In this document: positions 1 to 12,460 of the stretch, piece after piece
Layout: the number at the start of each line of letters is the position of its first letter
Numbering within the stretch: the stretch's first letter is position 1
Source: Apiotrichum sp. Y4204
Lineage: Eukaryota > Basidiomycota > Tremellomycetes > Trichosporonales > Trichosporonaceae
Length of the DNA: 64,000 nucleotides
Reading direction: 5' to 3'
NCBI GenBank assembly: GCA_025531455.1
Contig: JAMYHL010000002.1
Coordinates: 248,001-312,000, forward strand
Notes under the pieces: model-generated
The model's database searches: none
The model's input: only the letters and a program-made list of their open reading frames with translations
What the model was told of the DNA's origin: nothing
Position numbers and translations under genes: made by a program

Positions 1-1242
1 TCGGCCTCGGACGCCGGGTCGACCATGAGCAGGTCCTTGTCTTCGCGGAGGCGGCGGAGCAGCGCTTCCTTCCGCGAGCCAGCGAGCGCGGCAGACGACA
101 GCGGCGCAGGCTTGCGCGCTGCGCTCCCCTCGCTGGAAGGTTCCGGAGCAGGCGCAACGGTCGAGAACGCGTACCACTCCCCCGTGTCCCATCCCGTCGA
201 GGGCACGTACTCGCCCCCGCCCCCGGACGGAGGAACAATCTTGACATTGTCCTCGACCCACTTCTCCGCGTCCTTGATGATGTTCCCGCCGACGCGCTGT
301 GTCTCCTTGAGGAACCCCTCTCCTTTCTTCATGTACTCGCCCGCGAGGGTCTCGGCCTGGTGCAGGCTGAGGGAGATGTTCTCGCGGGCAGTCTGCAGGC
401 GGAGGTTCTCGGCAAGCTGTGCGCGCAACTGCGGCATGTTCGCAACCGTCGGGTTGGCCTTGGCGGCCGCGAGCGTCGACGCCAGCGCGGACTGAAGCGA
501 GCCCTGCAGCTGGGTAGTGGACGAGGAGATGCGGTTGAAGAGCGCAGCAGCCGTCGCCTGAGCCCCGGCTTCAGCTTCCGCACCTTCCTCTTCCTCGCCC
601 TCCCCCTCGCGAGCTTTGCCCTTGCCCTTGGCCTTTGTAGCGCGCTCGGCGGCCTTGCGTTCGCGCTCCTCCACCTCGCGCGCCGCCGCGCGCTCCTTCT
701 CCTCGGCCTGCTCCCGCTCCCACGTCTCCTGGTCCTTGGTCGTCACCTCCACCTTGGCGTCCTGCAGCTGCCGCAGGTCCGTCTGCACCTGCGCGACCGT
801 CTTGTCCAGGTCCGCCTTGAGCGTCGTGAGCGTCAGCGCCGACTGGAGTGTCAGTACAACAGTCAAGGACGAAAGCACAGGCGGGCGATCGGGAATCCAA
901 GTACCGCCCAGAATGGACAGTGCCCCATAATCGCCACCCGCGCTCCGCTCGGTGATTCCTCGCACGCACCCGCGCCTTGACGCCGCCCCAGAACGACCCG
1001 AGGCCCTTCATCACCTGCCCGACCTCCTCCTCAAACCCGCCCGTGTACAGGCGCTGCGCGATCGGCGCCGAGGACGTGGAGGCGGTCTCCGATCCTGCCG
1101 CAGGCGCCGTGTCGGGAGTCTCCGTTTGGTCGTTGTTTGTGCTGCTGTTGGTGTCCTTGTTCGCCTTGTCCGCAGACGGCGTGCCCTCGCGCGTCGGGGG
1201 CGCCGTCTTGTCGGACATTGTGAGCGCGGCGGCCTGCTCCAT
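1..1242 (-). CDS. BSD-domain protein (Dos2-like), 3' end cut by window edge
   Basis: Two exons are seen: 1242-970 and 842 to the window edge, with a 127-nt intron (donor GTGCGT, branch TACTGAC, acceptor CAG). The N-terminus is Ser/Thr-rich and followed by a motif reading SFWGGVKA across the junction, then a Glu/Lys/Arg-rich coiled-coil stretch, a helical Ala/Gln-rich part, and the segment RKEALLRRLRED followed by LLMVDP. That last segment is the typical lead-in of a BSD domain in fungal Dos2-type proteins, so the BSD domain itself probably lies just beyond the edge. A second in-frame ATG at 1218 (MSDK) is an alternative start. The family is linked to ubiquitin/transcription functions but its biochemical role is poorly defined. 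Identification rests on recalled family features, not a search. Confidence 0.72.
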
Positions 1243-2008
1243 TGTGCTTGGTGTTGGGTGGTAGCGGGGTTGGTAGATGTGAGATCTGTTGTCGACGAGG
1301 ATGTCTGATCCTGTGATCCTTATCCTGTGTGAGACCTGGGACGGGCAGAGGCATTCCGCTCGCGCTCTACCCCGGATGAACTGCGTCACTCTATTTATCA
1401 ATTTGGCTCCGTCATTCTGCGTGGAAAACACGTGTGCTATCAATCTGCAGTACTGCAGTAATGCCGTGTACTATCCATTTAGGCTTCTCTGTCCCTGTCT
1501 CCCCTGTGGACTTGACGCGTTCCGCGCGCCTCGGTGTGTGTGTTGCTCCGCGCTCTGAATGAGTTTGCTGTGCAGCCATAATAACGGCAGATAAGGAAAG
1601 CTTAATATTCAAATAGAACACTGCTGGTGCACAGGATCAGGTTCAATCATCAAAAGGGACGAGAGCTAGAGGGGCGCGAGAGGACGAAGAGGGGAAGGCG
1701 ACAAACAGATCAACAGACAGACGACGACGGAATAGACAGACCCACTCTCATCATTCATTTCTTTAATCTCCACTGACGACCTCCTCGACGACGACGACGA
1801 GCAAAAACGAACAGTACATCCATCTATCTATTTATCCAATCTCTCTCTCTCTCTCTCTCTCTCTCTTCCTTTCACTCTCCATCTCCTCTCATCCCATCAC
1901 CTTCATTCCCTCCCTCCACCCTCACAACGCGCGGCACCACCAACCCCATTTCCATCAACCCCCCGGACCTCCCCATCCTCCTCGCCGCTCACACCCGGCC
2001 CGCACACG
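1243..2008. promoter_or_regulatory. Divergent intergenic region between BSD gene and CHK2
   Basis: Both flanking genes read outward, so this stretch must hold both promoters. The last ~250 bases before the kinase start are strongly pyrimidine-rich (CT runs, then CCACC/CCATC repeats), as expected for a fungal 5' leader. No coding exon was recognised. Confidence 0.55.
1841..1866. repeat. (CT)13 microsatellite in CHK2 leader
   Basis: Thirteen uninterrupted CT dinucleotides lie about 140 bases upstream of the kinase start codon. CT tracts are common in leaders of this genome but this is the longest perfect one in the window. Confidence 0.95.
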
Positions 2009-4459
2009 ATGGCGTGGGTCCCCGACTCGCTCGAGGACGACACCGAGCAGTGGCAGGACTACGGCCTCGAGGCGACACAGCTTTCCCAGCCGGTCGTCAG
2101 CCAGGCGTCGCAGGGCGCGAGCTCGCAGGTCGAGCCGCGGAGGAAGTACTGTGAGTGCGAAAGACAGCTATAGCCACTTGCTCGCGGGGTATCCGCTGAC
2201 CGCAGGGGCGATTCTCATTCCAATCAACCCGGCGCACTCCATCCTCAAGATTCCTTGGTCGCGGACACGCCTCCAGATCGGGCGCGGCGGGCACACTGAG
2301 GTCGGCAACAATGTCATCGTCCACGAGAAGCGCGTGTCCAACCGCCACTGCCGCATTACCCTCGGGCTGCAGGGCGTCGGCACCCAGGAGCAGGATATCG
2401 CCGAGGCCGTCCAGCGCCTCAAGGACAGCGACGCCGAGCCAGAGGTGTGGATTGAGGACTTGAAGAGCAGTAACGGTACCTGGGTGAGTGGGAATGGGAG
2501 ACGGTCTGAATCAATGGTCCCGTCACGCACACTCATCACAATACACTCTGTCTAACCCCAGGTCAATGGCGTGCGAGTCCAGCCGCGCCGCTTGCTTGTG
2601 CATGGTGATGAAGTCTCTCTCGGACACCAGGGCACCGCGGACAATCACGATGTGCGCTACATCTTCCGCTCGGTCGGTTGCAAGGGCGCGCGGGTCGGCA
2701 TGGAGGAGCGCGTCCCAGGAGAGGTGTATCAGCGGTACCAGGTGATGTCAACGTGGGTGTCGGATTCTTCGCTGTAACCCGCTGACAGCAGGCTCGGCAG
2801 AGGCACGTTCGCAGAGGTCAAGAAGGCAGTGGACGTCGATACCGGCGACCTGCGGGCCATCAAGGTGCGTCTGATGCCTCCCCTTGGGTGCACAGCTGAC
2901 ATTTGCAGCAAATTGTGAAACACCGCTTCGGCCACAACCCCAAGACGCTCGAATTATTCCAGCGCGAAATCGAAATCTGCACAGAGCTCCATCACGTACG
3001 TTGCAAACGTGACGCGTCGAGCTGACTGTAGGAAAACATCTGCCGCCTGATCGACTGGTACTCTGATCCGCAGCACATTTGTCTCGTGCTCGAGTACATT
3101 GACGGCGGCGACCTGCTCGACTACATAATGAAGTGGCCGGGGGAAGGCGTTCGTAAGTCGTCGGGACACGCCAGGAGCTAACTTCCAGCTGAGTCTGATG
3201 CGGCCGACATGACATTCCAGATTTGTCGTGCCATGGCGTACTGCGTGAGTTACCCATTTTGTGCATAACTGACAGCAGCACGAGAAGGGCGTTACGCACC
3301 GTGATCTCAAGCCGGAGAACATCCTTCTCACCAAGGAGACGGAGACACAGCCGCGCATCATCAAGATTGCCGACTTTGGTCTCGCCAAGATGGTCCACTC
3401 ACAGACGATGCTCGTGTCCATGGTCGGCACCCCACAGTATCTCGCCCCAGAGATTGTCATGCAGACCAAGGCCTGTCCCGGATACGAGAATGTCGTCGAC
3501 TCGTGGTCCGTTGGCATCATCGTCTACAGCATGCTCACCAAGGCCCTTCCCTTCGATGACTCGCCTGATTTGAGTGTGGAGGTATGTGCTATTGGCTGGC
3601 GTCAGCTCACCCCCAGCAACGCATTCGCCAGCGCTACGAAGTCCCGTACGACCGGGAACCGCTGCACTCGATGAATGTGTCGGACGCCGGCATCGACTTT
3701 ATTACATGTCTGCTCAAACCGGACGCTGCGGATCGAATGACCATGGCCGAGGCGCTCGAGCACGAGTGGCTTGCGGGCCCGTCGTCGCTTCCGAACGAGG
3801 AGCCTTCGCAGGTCCTTGGCGGCGACTCGATGTGGAATATCCAGTCTTTCGACAGTGTCAACGACATCGAGGACGAGGAGGCCCAGAGTACGGATCGCTG
3901 GTCTCGCCCTATGACAGCATCAACAAATTTCGAGCTAAGCGGCGGCTCCAGCGACAGCTTTTCGCAGCCAATGGAGCAGCTGCGTCTGGAGAGCAAGGCA
4001 GGTCACGCGCCAGCGCTCACGCCCGCAAACGAAGAGGACGAGGAGGATGAGGAGGAGGGTGTGTCTTGGGATGCGTCTCGGCGCCGGGCAAGCGGCACAG
4101 CGCAGCCGTCACCCGATACAAGCATCGAGCACGAAGCCGGTGATGCCGAGGGTAACGACACCACGCCGCGCAAGGCACGTCCACAGGCAAACGGCACGAA
4201 CGGAACGATGGAGGTCGACTCGGCTGCGGCGTCAGCTGCGCCATCGGCGATGAACGTCGACAGCGCAATAACGCTCAACGGGAACAAGCGCAAGCAAGAC
4301 TCCATGTTCAGCTCGGGCAGCCTCTCCCCACCGCCAGAGGAGCGCGAGGTGACACCGCAGCCTGCGCCACGCCGGCTCACACGCGCCGCGACGGCCAATA
4401 CGCCAAAGAAGACTGCACCGTCCGCGGGACCGAGGAAGAAGAGCAAGCGGTTCGGATAG
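2009..4459 (+). CDS. CHK2: Chk2/Cds1-type checkpoint kinase (FHA + Ser/Thr kinase)
   Basis: Nine exons (2009-2150, 2206-2483, 2562-2752, 2792-2864, 2909-2995, 3032-3152, 3189-3244, 3279-3581, 3617-4459) give a 697-residue protein. The N-terminus carries five SQ/TQ sites between residues 23 and 40, the usual ATM/ATR target cluster. An FHA domain (about 65-160) has the IGRG, SNRHC and SSNGTWVNG motifs that read phosphothreonine. The kinase domain runs from about 204 to 470: glycine loop LGRGTFAEV, Lys228, HRDLKPEN at 323-330, DFG at 348-350, APE at 372-374. The C-terminal ~180 residues are acidic/Ser-rich and end in a basic nuclear-localisation-like patch (KKSKR). One FHA domain makes it Chk2/Cds1-like rather than two-FHA Rad53. 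It should act in the nucleus in the DNA damage and replication checkpoint. Several introns are only 34-39 nt. Confidence 0.93.
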
Positions 4460-5241
4460 AGAGCGAGCGAGAGATGGGGAAAAACGACAGTAGGACCAGA
4501 GTGCTGGTATAAAAATAAAACGCGGGAGCGTGATAGGAGTGGAGAGCGGCGGCACCGCGGTGTCAGTATTAGTCTTGTCATATTAGCATAGCACGCCGGT
4601 ATAGGATACCGTAGAATACCCACTGGATGTGAGCAGTGCAGTCATGTCAAGGAGGAGCTGCGGAGTAGGACATGATGCATGCGGATGGATCGATGGATGG
4701 TACTGTAAAGTCGCGATGTATGCTACCAGTGGTTTTGATTTTTCAATGCTACCAGCAACCGTGACCCATGAGACATGTTACCGCACTACAAACGCCATTA
4801 GAACGTATCAGTAATCGGTGTTCTCTGTAATAGCTTTCTAATGCTCCATCTGGCTGTGACACTGTGACAAATGCTACTTTGGCTGCCGTGACAAGTCACT
4901 GGCGGTAGCTATACATCGCGACTTTACAGTATCGTGATATCGTGTGTTATCGTGCAACATGGTGTTTCACCTAGTTGTCATGTAAACAAAGTGTGGACGT
5001 GTGGACACATAGACATGGACGGCGATGCCCGATGACTCATGTGAGAATGTGAATGCTACAGGCTACTTGTAGTGCTAGCCGCCCCCAAGTGCCGGCCGCG
5101 CGTGGGGAACCGCATGACCGCATGCGTCCACCTCGAAAGTACCAAGCTGGACCGCGCAATCACACACTTGCATCCATTTCATACTCTACCTATCTGTTGC
5201 ATCTACTCTCCTACCCTTCCCCACACCCCTCTCTCTTCACC
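4460..5241. other. Intergenic region holding a MITE-like element
   Basis: No coding exon is supported. It contains the 231-bp inverted-repeat element annotated separately and, from about 5150, a CT-rich leader for the downstream peptidase gene. Confidence 0.6.
4701..4931. mobile_element. MITE candidate with terminal inverted repeats, Stowaway-like
   Basis: Bases 4701-4721 and 4911-4931 are perfect reverse complements over 21 nt (core TAAAGTCGCGATG). Imperfect pairing extends about 10 bases further inward (GCTACCAG opposite a CGGTAGC-containing arm). The element starts with TA and ends with TA, which fits a TA target-site duplication of the Tc1/mariner superfamily, and its 231-bp length with no coding capacity fits a non-autonomous MITE. 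No second copy was noticed in this window, so repetitiveness in the genome is unproven. Confidence 0.6.
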
Positions 5242-6769
<1,528 letters not shown>

Positions 6770-7997
6770 AGGTGATCTGAAAGTAGCTGGGCGTGATGTT
6801 AACAGTGCAATGTCTCCGATATGGGAATCCTAGAGAGTGACAAAACCACTGATCACATCATGTGGTCGGCGCTGCGTGCACCATGGCCGGCGTCCGGGCG
6901 ATCGTAGTGGGCGGTGATACCGTCGGGCCCAGCAAACAGGACTCGGGCGACTCAGTGTACAGTTCCGTGTTGTGGCCGTGCCATCCGTAGGCTCTTTGTG
7001 TGGTCAACCCACTCAAAGCGTGCGAGTACCTTAATCCGCCATGTTTGTGTGTCTCGGGGAGGCGGGCAGATCGGCACAGCAATGAGAGGAATGCAGCCAA
7101 ACAACGCGAGATGCATTAGAAAAACCATGTAAGGGGTATGGGTAGAGTGGTGTGGTGATTAGCAAACGCGACTGATTTTTATACGAGTTTTACTTTCTTA
7201 TTTGAACCTTATCGCCGGTTTCATTACGTTTGCCACGCGTCCCGCGTCCTGCTTTGAGTGCCTGTTTTTGCTGCACCCAACTCATCTAAGACATCCAGGC
7301 CAGCCCAATGGCCAGCCACACACCCACTTGTGTACAGCTCATCAAAACAACTGCATAACAACAATAACAACACCCTCAACACCATCACCATCACCACCAT
7401 CATCGCACTCCACCATCATCGCACTTGCACAGCACGCTGGTACACGGTCACGCAACTCGCACTATCAACAAATGTGAGTCCGGAGATATTCATTTTTCAG
7501 TCCCGCGCCGATCTCGCTTCCGCCCCGGGATTCTGCCCCCCGTTCCGCTGCACGACGGCCGCCCCTGTTGTTTGTCCCTCTTTTTTTTTTCTCTCTTTCC
7601 CTTCTCGAGCTCTCCGCAACCTTGTTTACAGAATGTTTTTCTTGTGCAGAGGAGGAATGGGATGAGGAGAATATGGGGCGGGGAGTATGCAAGCCGACGG
7701 GGTCTGGACTCGGGGGGATACGAAACTACGTTGCAGGGAGCTACATGTGGAAACGCGGGCCGTCTGTGGGAATGTGGATGCTGACATTGAACAGACAACA
7801 CACAACACACGACAACGATACATTCATTCATTGTCTTCATTTCCTCTTTTCTCTCTCCACTCGCGAGGATCTATTGCAGCTTTGCAGGCATTCAGCTGCA
7901 TCCAGTGCGCCAGGTTGCACCATCAGCCCCGTTACCCATGCCCTTTGCCCTGCGCCAGACCTAGACACACAACTTGCATCCTAGCTTCTCCACAACA
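6770..7997. other. Intergenic region plus long 5' leader of the next gene
   Basis: No coding exon recognised. From about 7330 the sequence becomes CAACAATAACAACACC/CATCACCACC-rich, typical of a transcribed leader, and it is followed by a possible leader intron (annotated separately). Confidence 0.5.
7474..7879 (+). other. Possible 5'-leader intron of the Ser-rich protein gene
   Basis: A strong donor (GTGAGT at 7474) follows the CAC/CAT-rich leader, and an acceptor (CTATTGCAG, ending 7879) lies 118 bases before the start codon. The T-rich interior and absence of open frames between them suggest a 406-nt leader intron. It is inferred from signals only. Confidence 0.35.
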
Positions 7998-10900
7998 ATG
8001 GCCACAGCCGAGCCCGCCTCGCCCTCCCCAAGCCCAGGCTTTGAGATGATGCGCAGCCGGCCCACGCTGCCGATGCCGGCGGCGCCAGCCTCGCCCGTAG
8101 ACCTCACGCCGCGCCGCATCAGCGTGACGGTGACAGACCACAGCCCCGCGAGTGACAGGAGCACACGGCGGTACAGCAGCTACAATCCGCGGGCAGGCTT
8201 TTCAACACTGCACGAGGGCCAGATGGCGGCGGCTATACCGCTCCCCCCGTCCGAGCCGTCGCTTTCGCCGCTATCTTCCAGCGGATCGCGGTACTCGCCC
8301 TCACCGCGCAATAGCACTCGGTCGTTCTCCGCCTCGCACTCTGGCGCGAACGGTCTCACGCGCTCACACTCATACTCACACTCGCATTCCCGCTCCCTCT
8401 CGCACTCGCTCTCGCCCGGCACGCGCACGCGCCTGCACACCCCCTCGCCATTATCCACTTCCATTGACGATGCAAACGCACGCCCGTCGCCGCGTGCCCG
8501 TGGACCGTCCCCCTCCGTGTCGACTTCGAACCTCGAAAATCTCTCACGGTCGCCGGCCAGTCTTCCTCGCTCCCAGTCACACGCGATCAATCTCCTCTCG
8601 AAGCGCAGCTCCATGTACGAATCGTCGTCCCCGTCACCACTCGCTTCCGTGCCCGGAACGCCCTCCAAGTCTGTAGACAGGAGCAAGCGCCACTCTGTGG
8701 GCTCGCTCCCGCGGTCCCCCCGCCTGTCGTCCGGCTCGGGACGCGATCTGCTCAGTACGCTGCGCGACCTGCAAATCGACCCGGAACGCACACGGAAACG
8801 CTCATGCGACCACCTTGAGGAGGACGCCGTCCCGCCCGCCTCGCCGTCCGTCCACATTGTCCGCGAGAGCCGCACGCGTTCACCCCTCACATCACCCGGG
8901 GTCTCCCGCGCCGGGTCTCTCTCGCGCCAGCACCGCCTGTCGCTCACCCGCAAGCGCCGCGAGTCGTCCCCCTTCCTCGCCACGGGCAATGGCTCGCTTC
9001 TCGATGCGTCATTTGCTATCGCATCCGTTGGGGACAAGACATATGACGAGCTCGAGGTCGCGGTTGAGAGTAATCGCGAGCGCAGGAAGAGCATGGGTTT
9101 CGCGTTGGGTGTGGCACCTCGCAACCACACAAGGCCGCCGGTTGCTTCGTTCGACTCGCTCTCGTCCCTTACCAGCGCCACTGCTGCGAGCAGGAGCAGC
9201 AGGAGTAGCGCCAGCGGCACGGCCAGCACGTCTCCCCCATCGGCGGCTTCTGTGCCTCTCACTATGCGCCGCTCCCCGCCCTCGCGCCTCAAGCTCGCAG
9301 CCGAGGCCCAGCCTGAGGCGGCTGAGGAACTGCAAGAGCACGACACAAATGTCCAGGAAGTACACACCCCTCTTCGACTACAAAAGTCAGTTGCGCTCTT
9401 TGACAAGGCGCTGCAGCTGAAAAAGTCGACCATATTCACCAACGGCGCCCACGAGGAGACGCTGCTCGACGCCGACGACTTTGACCTTACGCCACCGTCG
9501 TCCGCTGACGACGACCCCGTGTCTCGCGCAGCTCGTGCCCGCAGCCCCCGCAGCCCCCGCAGCCCGGTACGCACCCCGCTGCGTGCGCAGTCCTCGGTCG
9601 GGCTGTTTGAAGACAAACAACAACTCAGCCTCAAAAAGTCGACGATCTTCACCACTGGCGCCGACCCGGAGAGCCTGCTTGACGCAGACGACTTCCAGCT
9701 CACGCCGCCATCGACGCTCCGCACGCCAACAGCGCCGCGCACCGCCGAGGTCCCGGCCCGCACACCGGCTGTGCCCCGGACTCCAGCCGTTGGCCGGACG
9801 CCTGCGCGCACTCCGCGTTCGCTCCTAGCCTCGCGCAACGCGCCTCTTCCACCGCGCACACCGAAGATGGACGAACTCCCCCCAGTACCCGCCACGCCCT
9901 CTCGCGACGCGGACATGACGATTGACCTCGGCGCAATGATACGCACGGGCCGCCCGAAGCGGCCTAGCGGCACCGAGGAGAGCTTCCTTGTCCCTGGGGA
10001 GGTGGGTCTCACGCTTGCAGATCTTTCGGCCGAGGAGGACGACGACATGGACATTGTGGACCAGGAGCTTATCCCCGACGCACTCCGTCCCAAGCGCGCG
10101 CTCCCGACATCGGGAAGTAATGGGTCTCTCTCGGAGCTTGATGCTCGTGGTCTCCCTGTCGCTGCGCGGGCTGTGCCGTCCCCTGCGCCTGCTTCCGAGT
10201 CCGTACCGGAAGTTGCGGACCCAACTCCTGCGCCGCCATCCGCCGCTATGCCCCCGCCTCCCGCGCCGACATCTGCACCCATGGCACCGCCACCCGTCCC
10301 GCGTTCCGAGTCGGCCCGCAACGCGACCGTGGCGCGCTCCGAGTCGATGCGGAGCATGGGCAACATGGCCGAGTCGAAGCGGGCGGACCGCCGTCTTAGC
10401 GCTCTGCCTTCGTCTGCTTCGGCTCGCTCCCTCCAGTCCCTAGCAGGTCTAGCTCGCGGAACGACCACACCCCGGCGACCGTCTGACCGCCCCGACGTCC
10501 CCCTCACCATGCGCCGCAACCCGATCACGGGATCAACGAGGACACGGGGCGCAGTGCCCGCACCTCCCGCTGCCGAGCGCGACCGCTGGGCGGATGCTGT
10601 TGAGCGGCATCCCGCCCCGCCCCCGGCGGAACCTGAGCAGCCCGCCCGCCGCCTCCCTGCCGCGTCCATGTCCTCCCGTCGGACATCCACCGCGACCTCG
10701 GCCACAAGCACCGCGGGCGTGACCCGCGCAAACTCGACACGTAGCGCGCTCACCTCCGAGCGTCCAAGCGCGACTGTAACCCGGACGAGCTCTACACGCA
10801 CCAGTACCGGCACGCTTCCGCGCTCCGGATCGGCTCGCGGGGAGCGCGCACCAAGCCGCGAGAGTAACGGAGGTCTCTCGCGCGGTGGTTCCGCGAAGGG

Positions 10901-11864
10901 GATTACAAGGCCGGACTCTGGCGCCACGGCCTCGGCCACGCCGTCAGTGTCGAGCCGCAAGTCCGCCGCGCCGTCGACAACCGGCCGCGCGTCTCTTGCC
11001 CCCTCGACGACCAGCCGCATGTCGGCTCCGCCCGCCTCGCGCCTCGCGCCGCGCACATCCACTATAGCCCCGCGTACGTCGACTATAGCCCCGCGCACAT
11101 CGACGATCGCGCCTCGCGGTACATCTACCACGTCGACCGCCTCGGCCACGTCCGCGCTCGCGCCGAAGACGTCAACGCTCGGCTCGCGCACTGGGCGCAC
11201 CTCGCTGGCGCCACGCTCTAGCCTCGCGCCCCGGGCCAGTGCCGTAGCGTCCGGCACTGCGGGCACCACTCCGGCCACCACTGGCACGGCATCCTCGCGC
11301 CGCTCGATGCTGCCTCCTCCTAATCCTTCAAACGGCACCGTCAGCGGTGCCGCTAGCACCACCGCCTCCGCGAGCAGCACTGGCACCGTCTCTCGCCTCG
11401 CGGCGCGTTCGTCCTCGCGCCCGTCGCTCTCGGTCCGCCCCCGCCCATTCGGCGACACTGCGCCGACGACCAACCGCGCCGGGCCTGCGTCTGCGACAGT
11501 TGCACGCACCAAGGCCTCTGCCCCGCCGTCTCTCCGCGATGCACCCGAGCCGCGCTCGGCAACGCTGGGCCACAAGCGGCACCAGAGCACTCCTGCAACT
11601 ACTGCCACCGCGACAGCTACGCGTACAGTTGCAGGAACCCATACCCGTCGACAGAGCACGCTGCCGACGCTGAACGAGTTCGGCATGATGGATGCGCCCA
11701 AGACCGCTCCACGGAGCACGATGAATGGCACAGTAAGCGTAGGCAAACCCCCTGCCCCGCCTACAGCCGCGACGCGCACCTCGAGCCGCCCGAGCACTCT
11801 TGGCGGCGTGCGCGCGCGAATCGGCGAGATTGAGGCGCGGACCCGGCGTCTCGCCAAGTTTTGA
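7998..11864 (+). CDS. Large Ser/Thr/Pro/Ala-rich low-complexity protein, function unknown
   Basis: One uninterrupted 1,288-codon frame, start chosen at ACAACAATGGCC (an in-frame ATG 24 bases upstream is a weaker option). I do not recognise a catalytic domain. The protein is basic and low in hydrophobic clusters, with no membrane segment. It contains two copies of a ~40-residue module (about residues 462-500 and 532-575) sharing LKKSTIFT, ...LLDADDF and LTPPS; two PLTMRR motifs; and four consecutive RTSTIAP units near 1020-1040. The C-terminal end (IGEIEARTRRLAKF) looks like a short helix. Many SP/TP sites suggest heavy phosphorylation, as in cytoskeletal or cell-cycle scaffolds, but that is inference. 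Reality as a gene is supported by length, start context and leader. Confidence 0.8.
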   Translation: MATAEPASPSPSPGFEMMRSRPTLPMPAAPASPVDLTPRRISVTVTDHSPASDRSTRRYSSYNPRAGFSTLHEGQMAAAIPLPPSEPSLSPLSSSGSRYSPSPRNSTRSFSASHSGANGLTRSHSYSHSHSRSLSHSLSPGTRTRLHTPSPLSTSIDDANARPSPRARGPSPSVSTSNLENLSRSPASLPRSQSHAINLLSKRSSMYESSSPSPLASVPGTPSKSVDRSKRHSVGSLPRSPRLSSGSGRDLLSTLRDLQIDPERTRKRSCDHLEEDAVPPASPSVHIVRESRTRSPLTSPGVSRAGSLSRQHRLSLTRKRRESSPFLATGNGSLLDASFAIASVGDKTYDELEVAVESNRERRKSMGFALGVAPRNHTRPPVASFDSLSSLTSATAASRSSRSSASGTASTSPPSAASVPLTMRRSPPSRLKLAAEAQPEAAEELQEHDTNVQEVHTPLRLQKSVALFDKALQLKKSTIFTNGAHEETLLDADDFDLTPPSSADDDPVSRAARARSPRSPRSPVRTPLRAQSSVGLFEDKQQLSLKKSTIFTTGADPESLLDADDFQLTPPSTLRTPTAPRTAEVPARTPAVPRTPAVGRTPARTPRSLLASRNAPLPPRTPKMDELPPVPATPSRDADMTIDLGAMIRTGRPKRPSGTEESFLVPGEVGLTLADLSAEEDDDMDIVDQELIPDALRPKRALPTSGSNGSLSELDARGLPVAARAVPSPAPASESVPEVADPTPAPPSAAMPPPPAPTSAPMAPPPVPRSESARNATVARSESMRSMGNMAESKRADRRLSALPSSASARSLQSLAGLARGTTTPRRPSDRPDVPLTMRRNPITGSTRTRGAVPAPPAAERDRWADAVERHPAPPPAEPEQPARRLPAASMSSRRTSTATSATSTAGVTRANSTRSALTSERPSATVTRTSSTRTSTGTLPRSGSARGERAPSRESNGGLSRGGSAKGITRPDSGATASATPSVSSRKSAAPSTTGRASLAPSTTSRMSAPPASRLAPRTSTIAPRTSTIAPRTSTIAPRGTSTTSTASATSALAPKTSTLGSRTGRTSLAPRSSLAPRASAVASGTAGTTPATTGTASSRRSMLPPPNPSNGTVSGAASTTASASSTGTVSRLAARSSSRPSLSVRPRPFGDTAPTTNRAGPASATVARTKASAPPSLRDAPEPRSATLGHKRHQSTPATTATATATRTVAGTHTRRQSTLPTLNEFGMMDAPKTAPRSTMNGTVSVGKPPAPPTAATRTSSRPSTLGGVRARIGEIEARTRRLAKF

Positions 11865-12460
11865 GAAACAGAATGTACGAGCAGCACCGTGAAGAATAGA
11901 GAAGAAGTCTAGTATGTATAGTACCGACCGTGCTGTTTGTGATTCGTAATGCATGACATGAACGACTGCAGTGCTTTCCGGAGAAGACAGTCATCGATGA
12001 CAGAGACCAAGTCCTTTTTTTGTTTAAGGTTTGCCATCGCCGGAAGTCAGTCTTGTTGATCTACACCTCATGTATGTGTAGTCATGCAAGATTGCAACCA
12101 CAGACTCATCTCCCCACCCAGCAGCGTCCGTCCTCTCAACCCCGCCACACTCTTGACACAGATCCATAGACTATTGCTCACTACTATACTAGCAAGGCGT
12201 CGTAAAAAGGACACGGGGGCGCGCGGCGGCCAGAGTGCGTGTGTGCAGGCGGGCGTGTCCGCGGGTATTACAAGGTTGAGAGCGGTAAAATTACGTGGGT
12301 GTAGCTTAATCGTCGGCTTGGAGGTCAGCGACGAACAAGCACACGCAGTGAGGATGAGAGGGTGGTGAGAACGGGACGGGACGGGGCAGCGGAGCGACGA
12401 GAAAGAAAAGATGAGATCTTGTTGGATAGGGCTACATGATGTACGGATTTGGTTGTCCGT
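11865..12460. other. Convergent intergenic region
   Basis: 3' sides of two converging genes. Nothing coding or structured was recognised. Confidence 0.5.
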
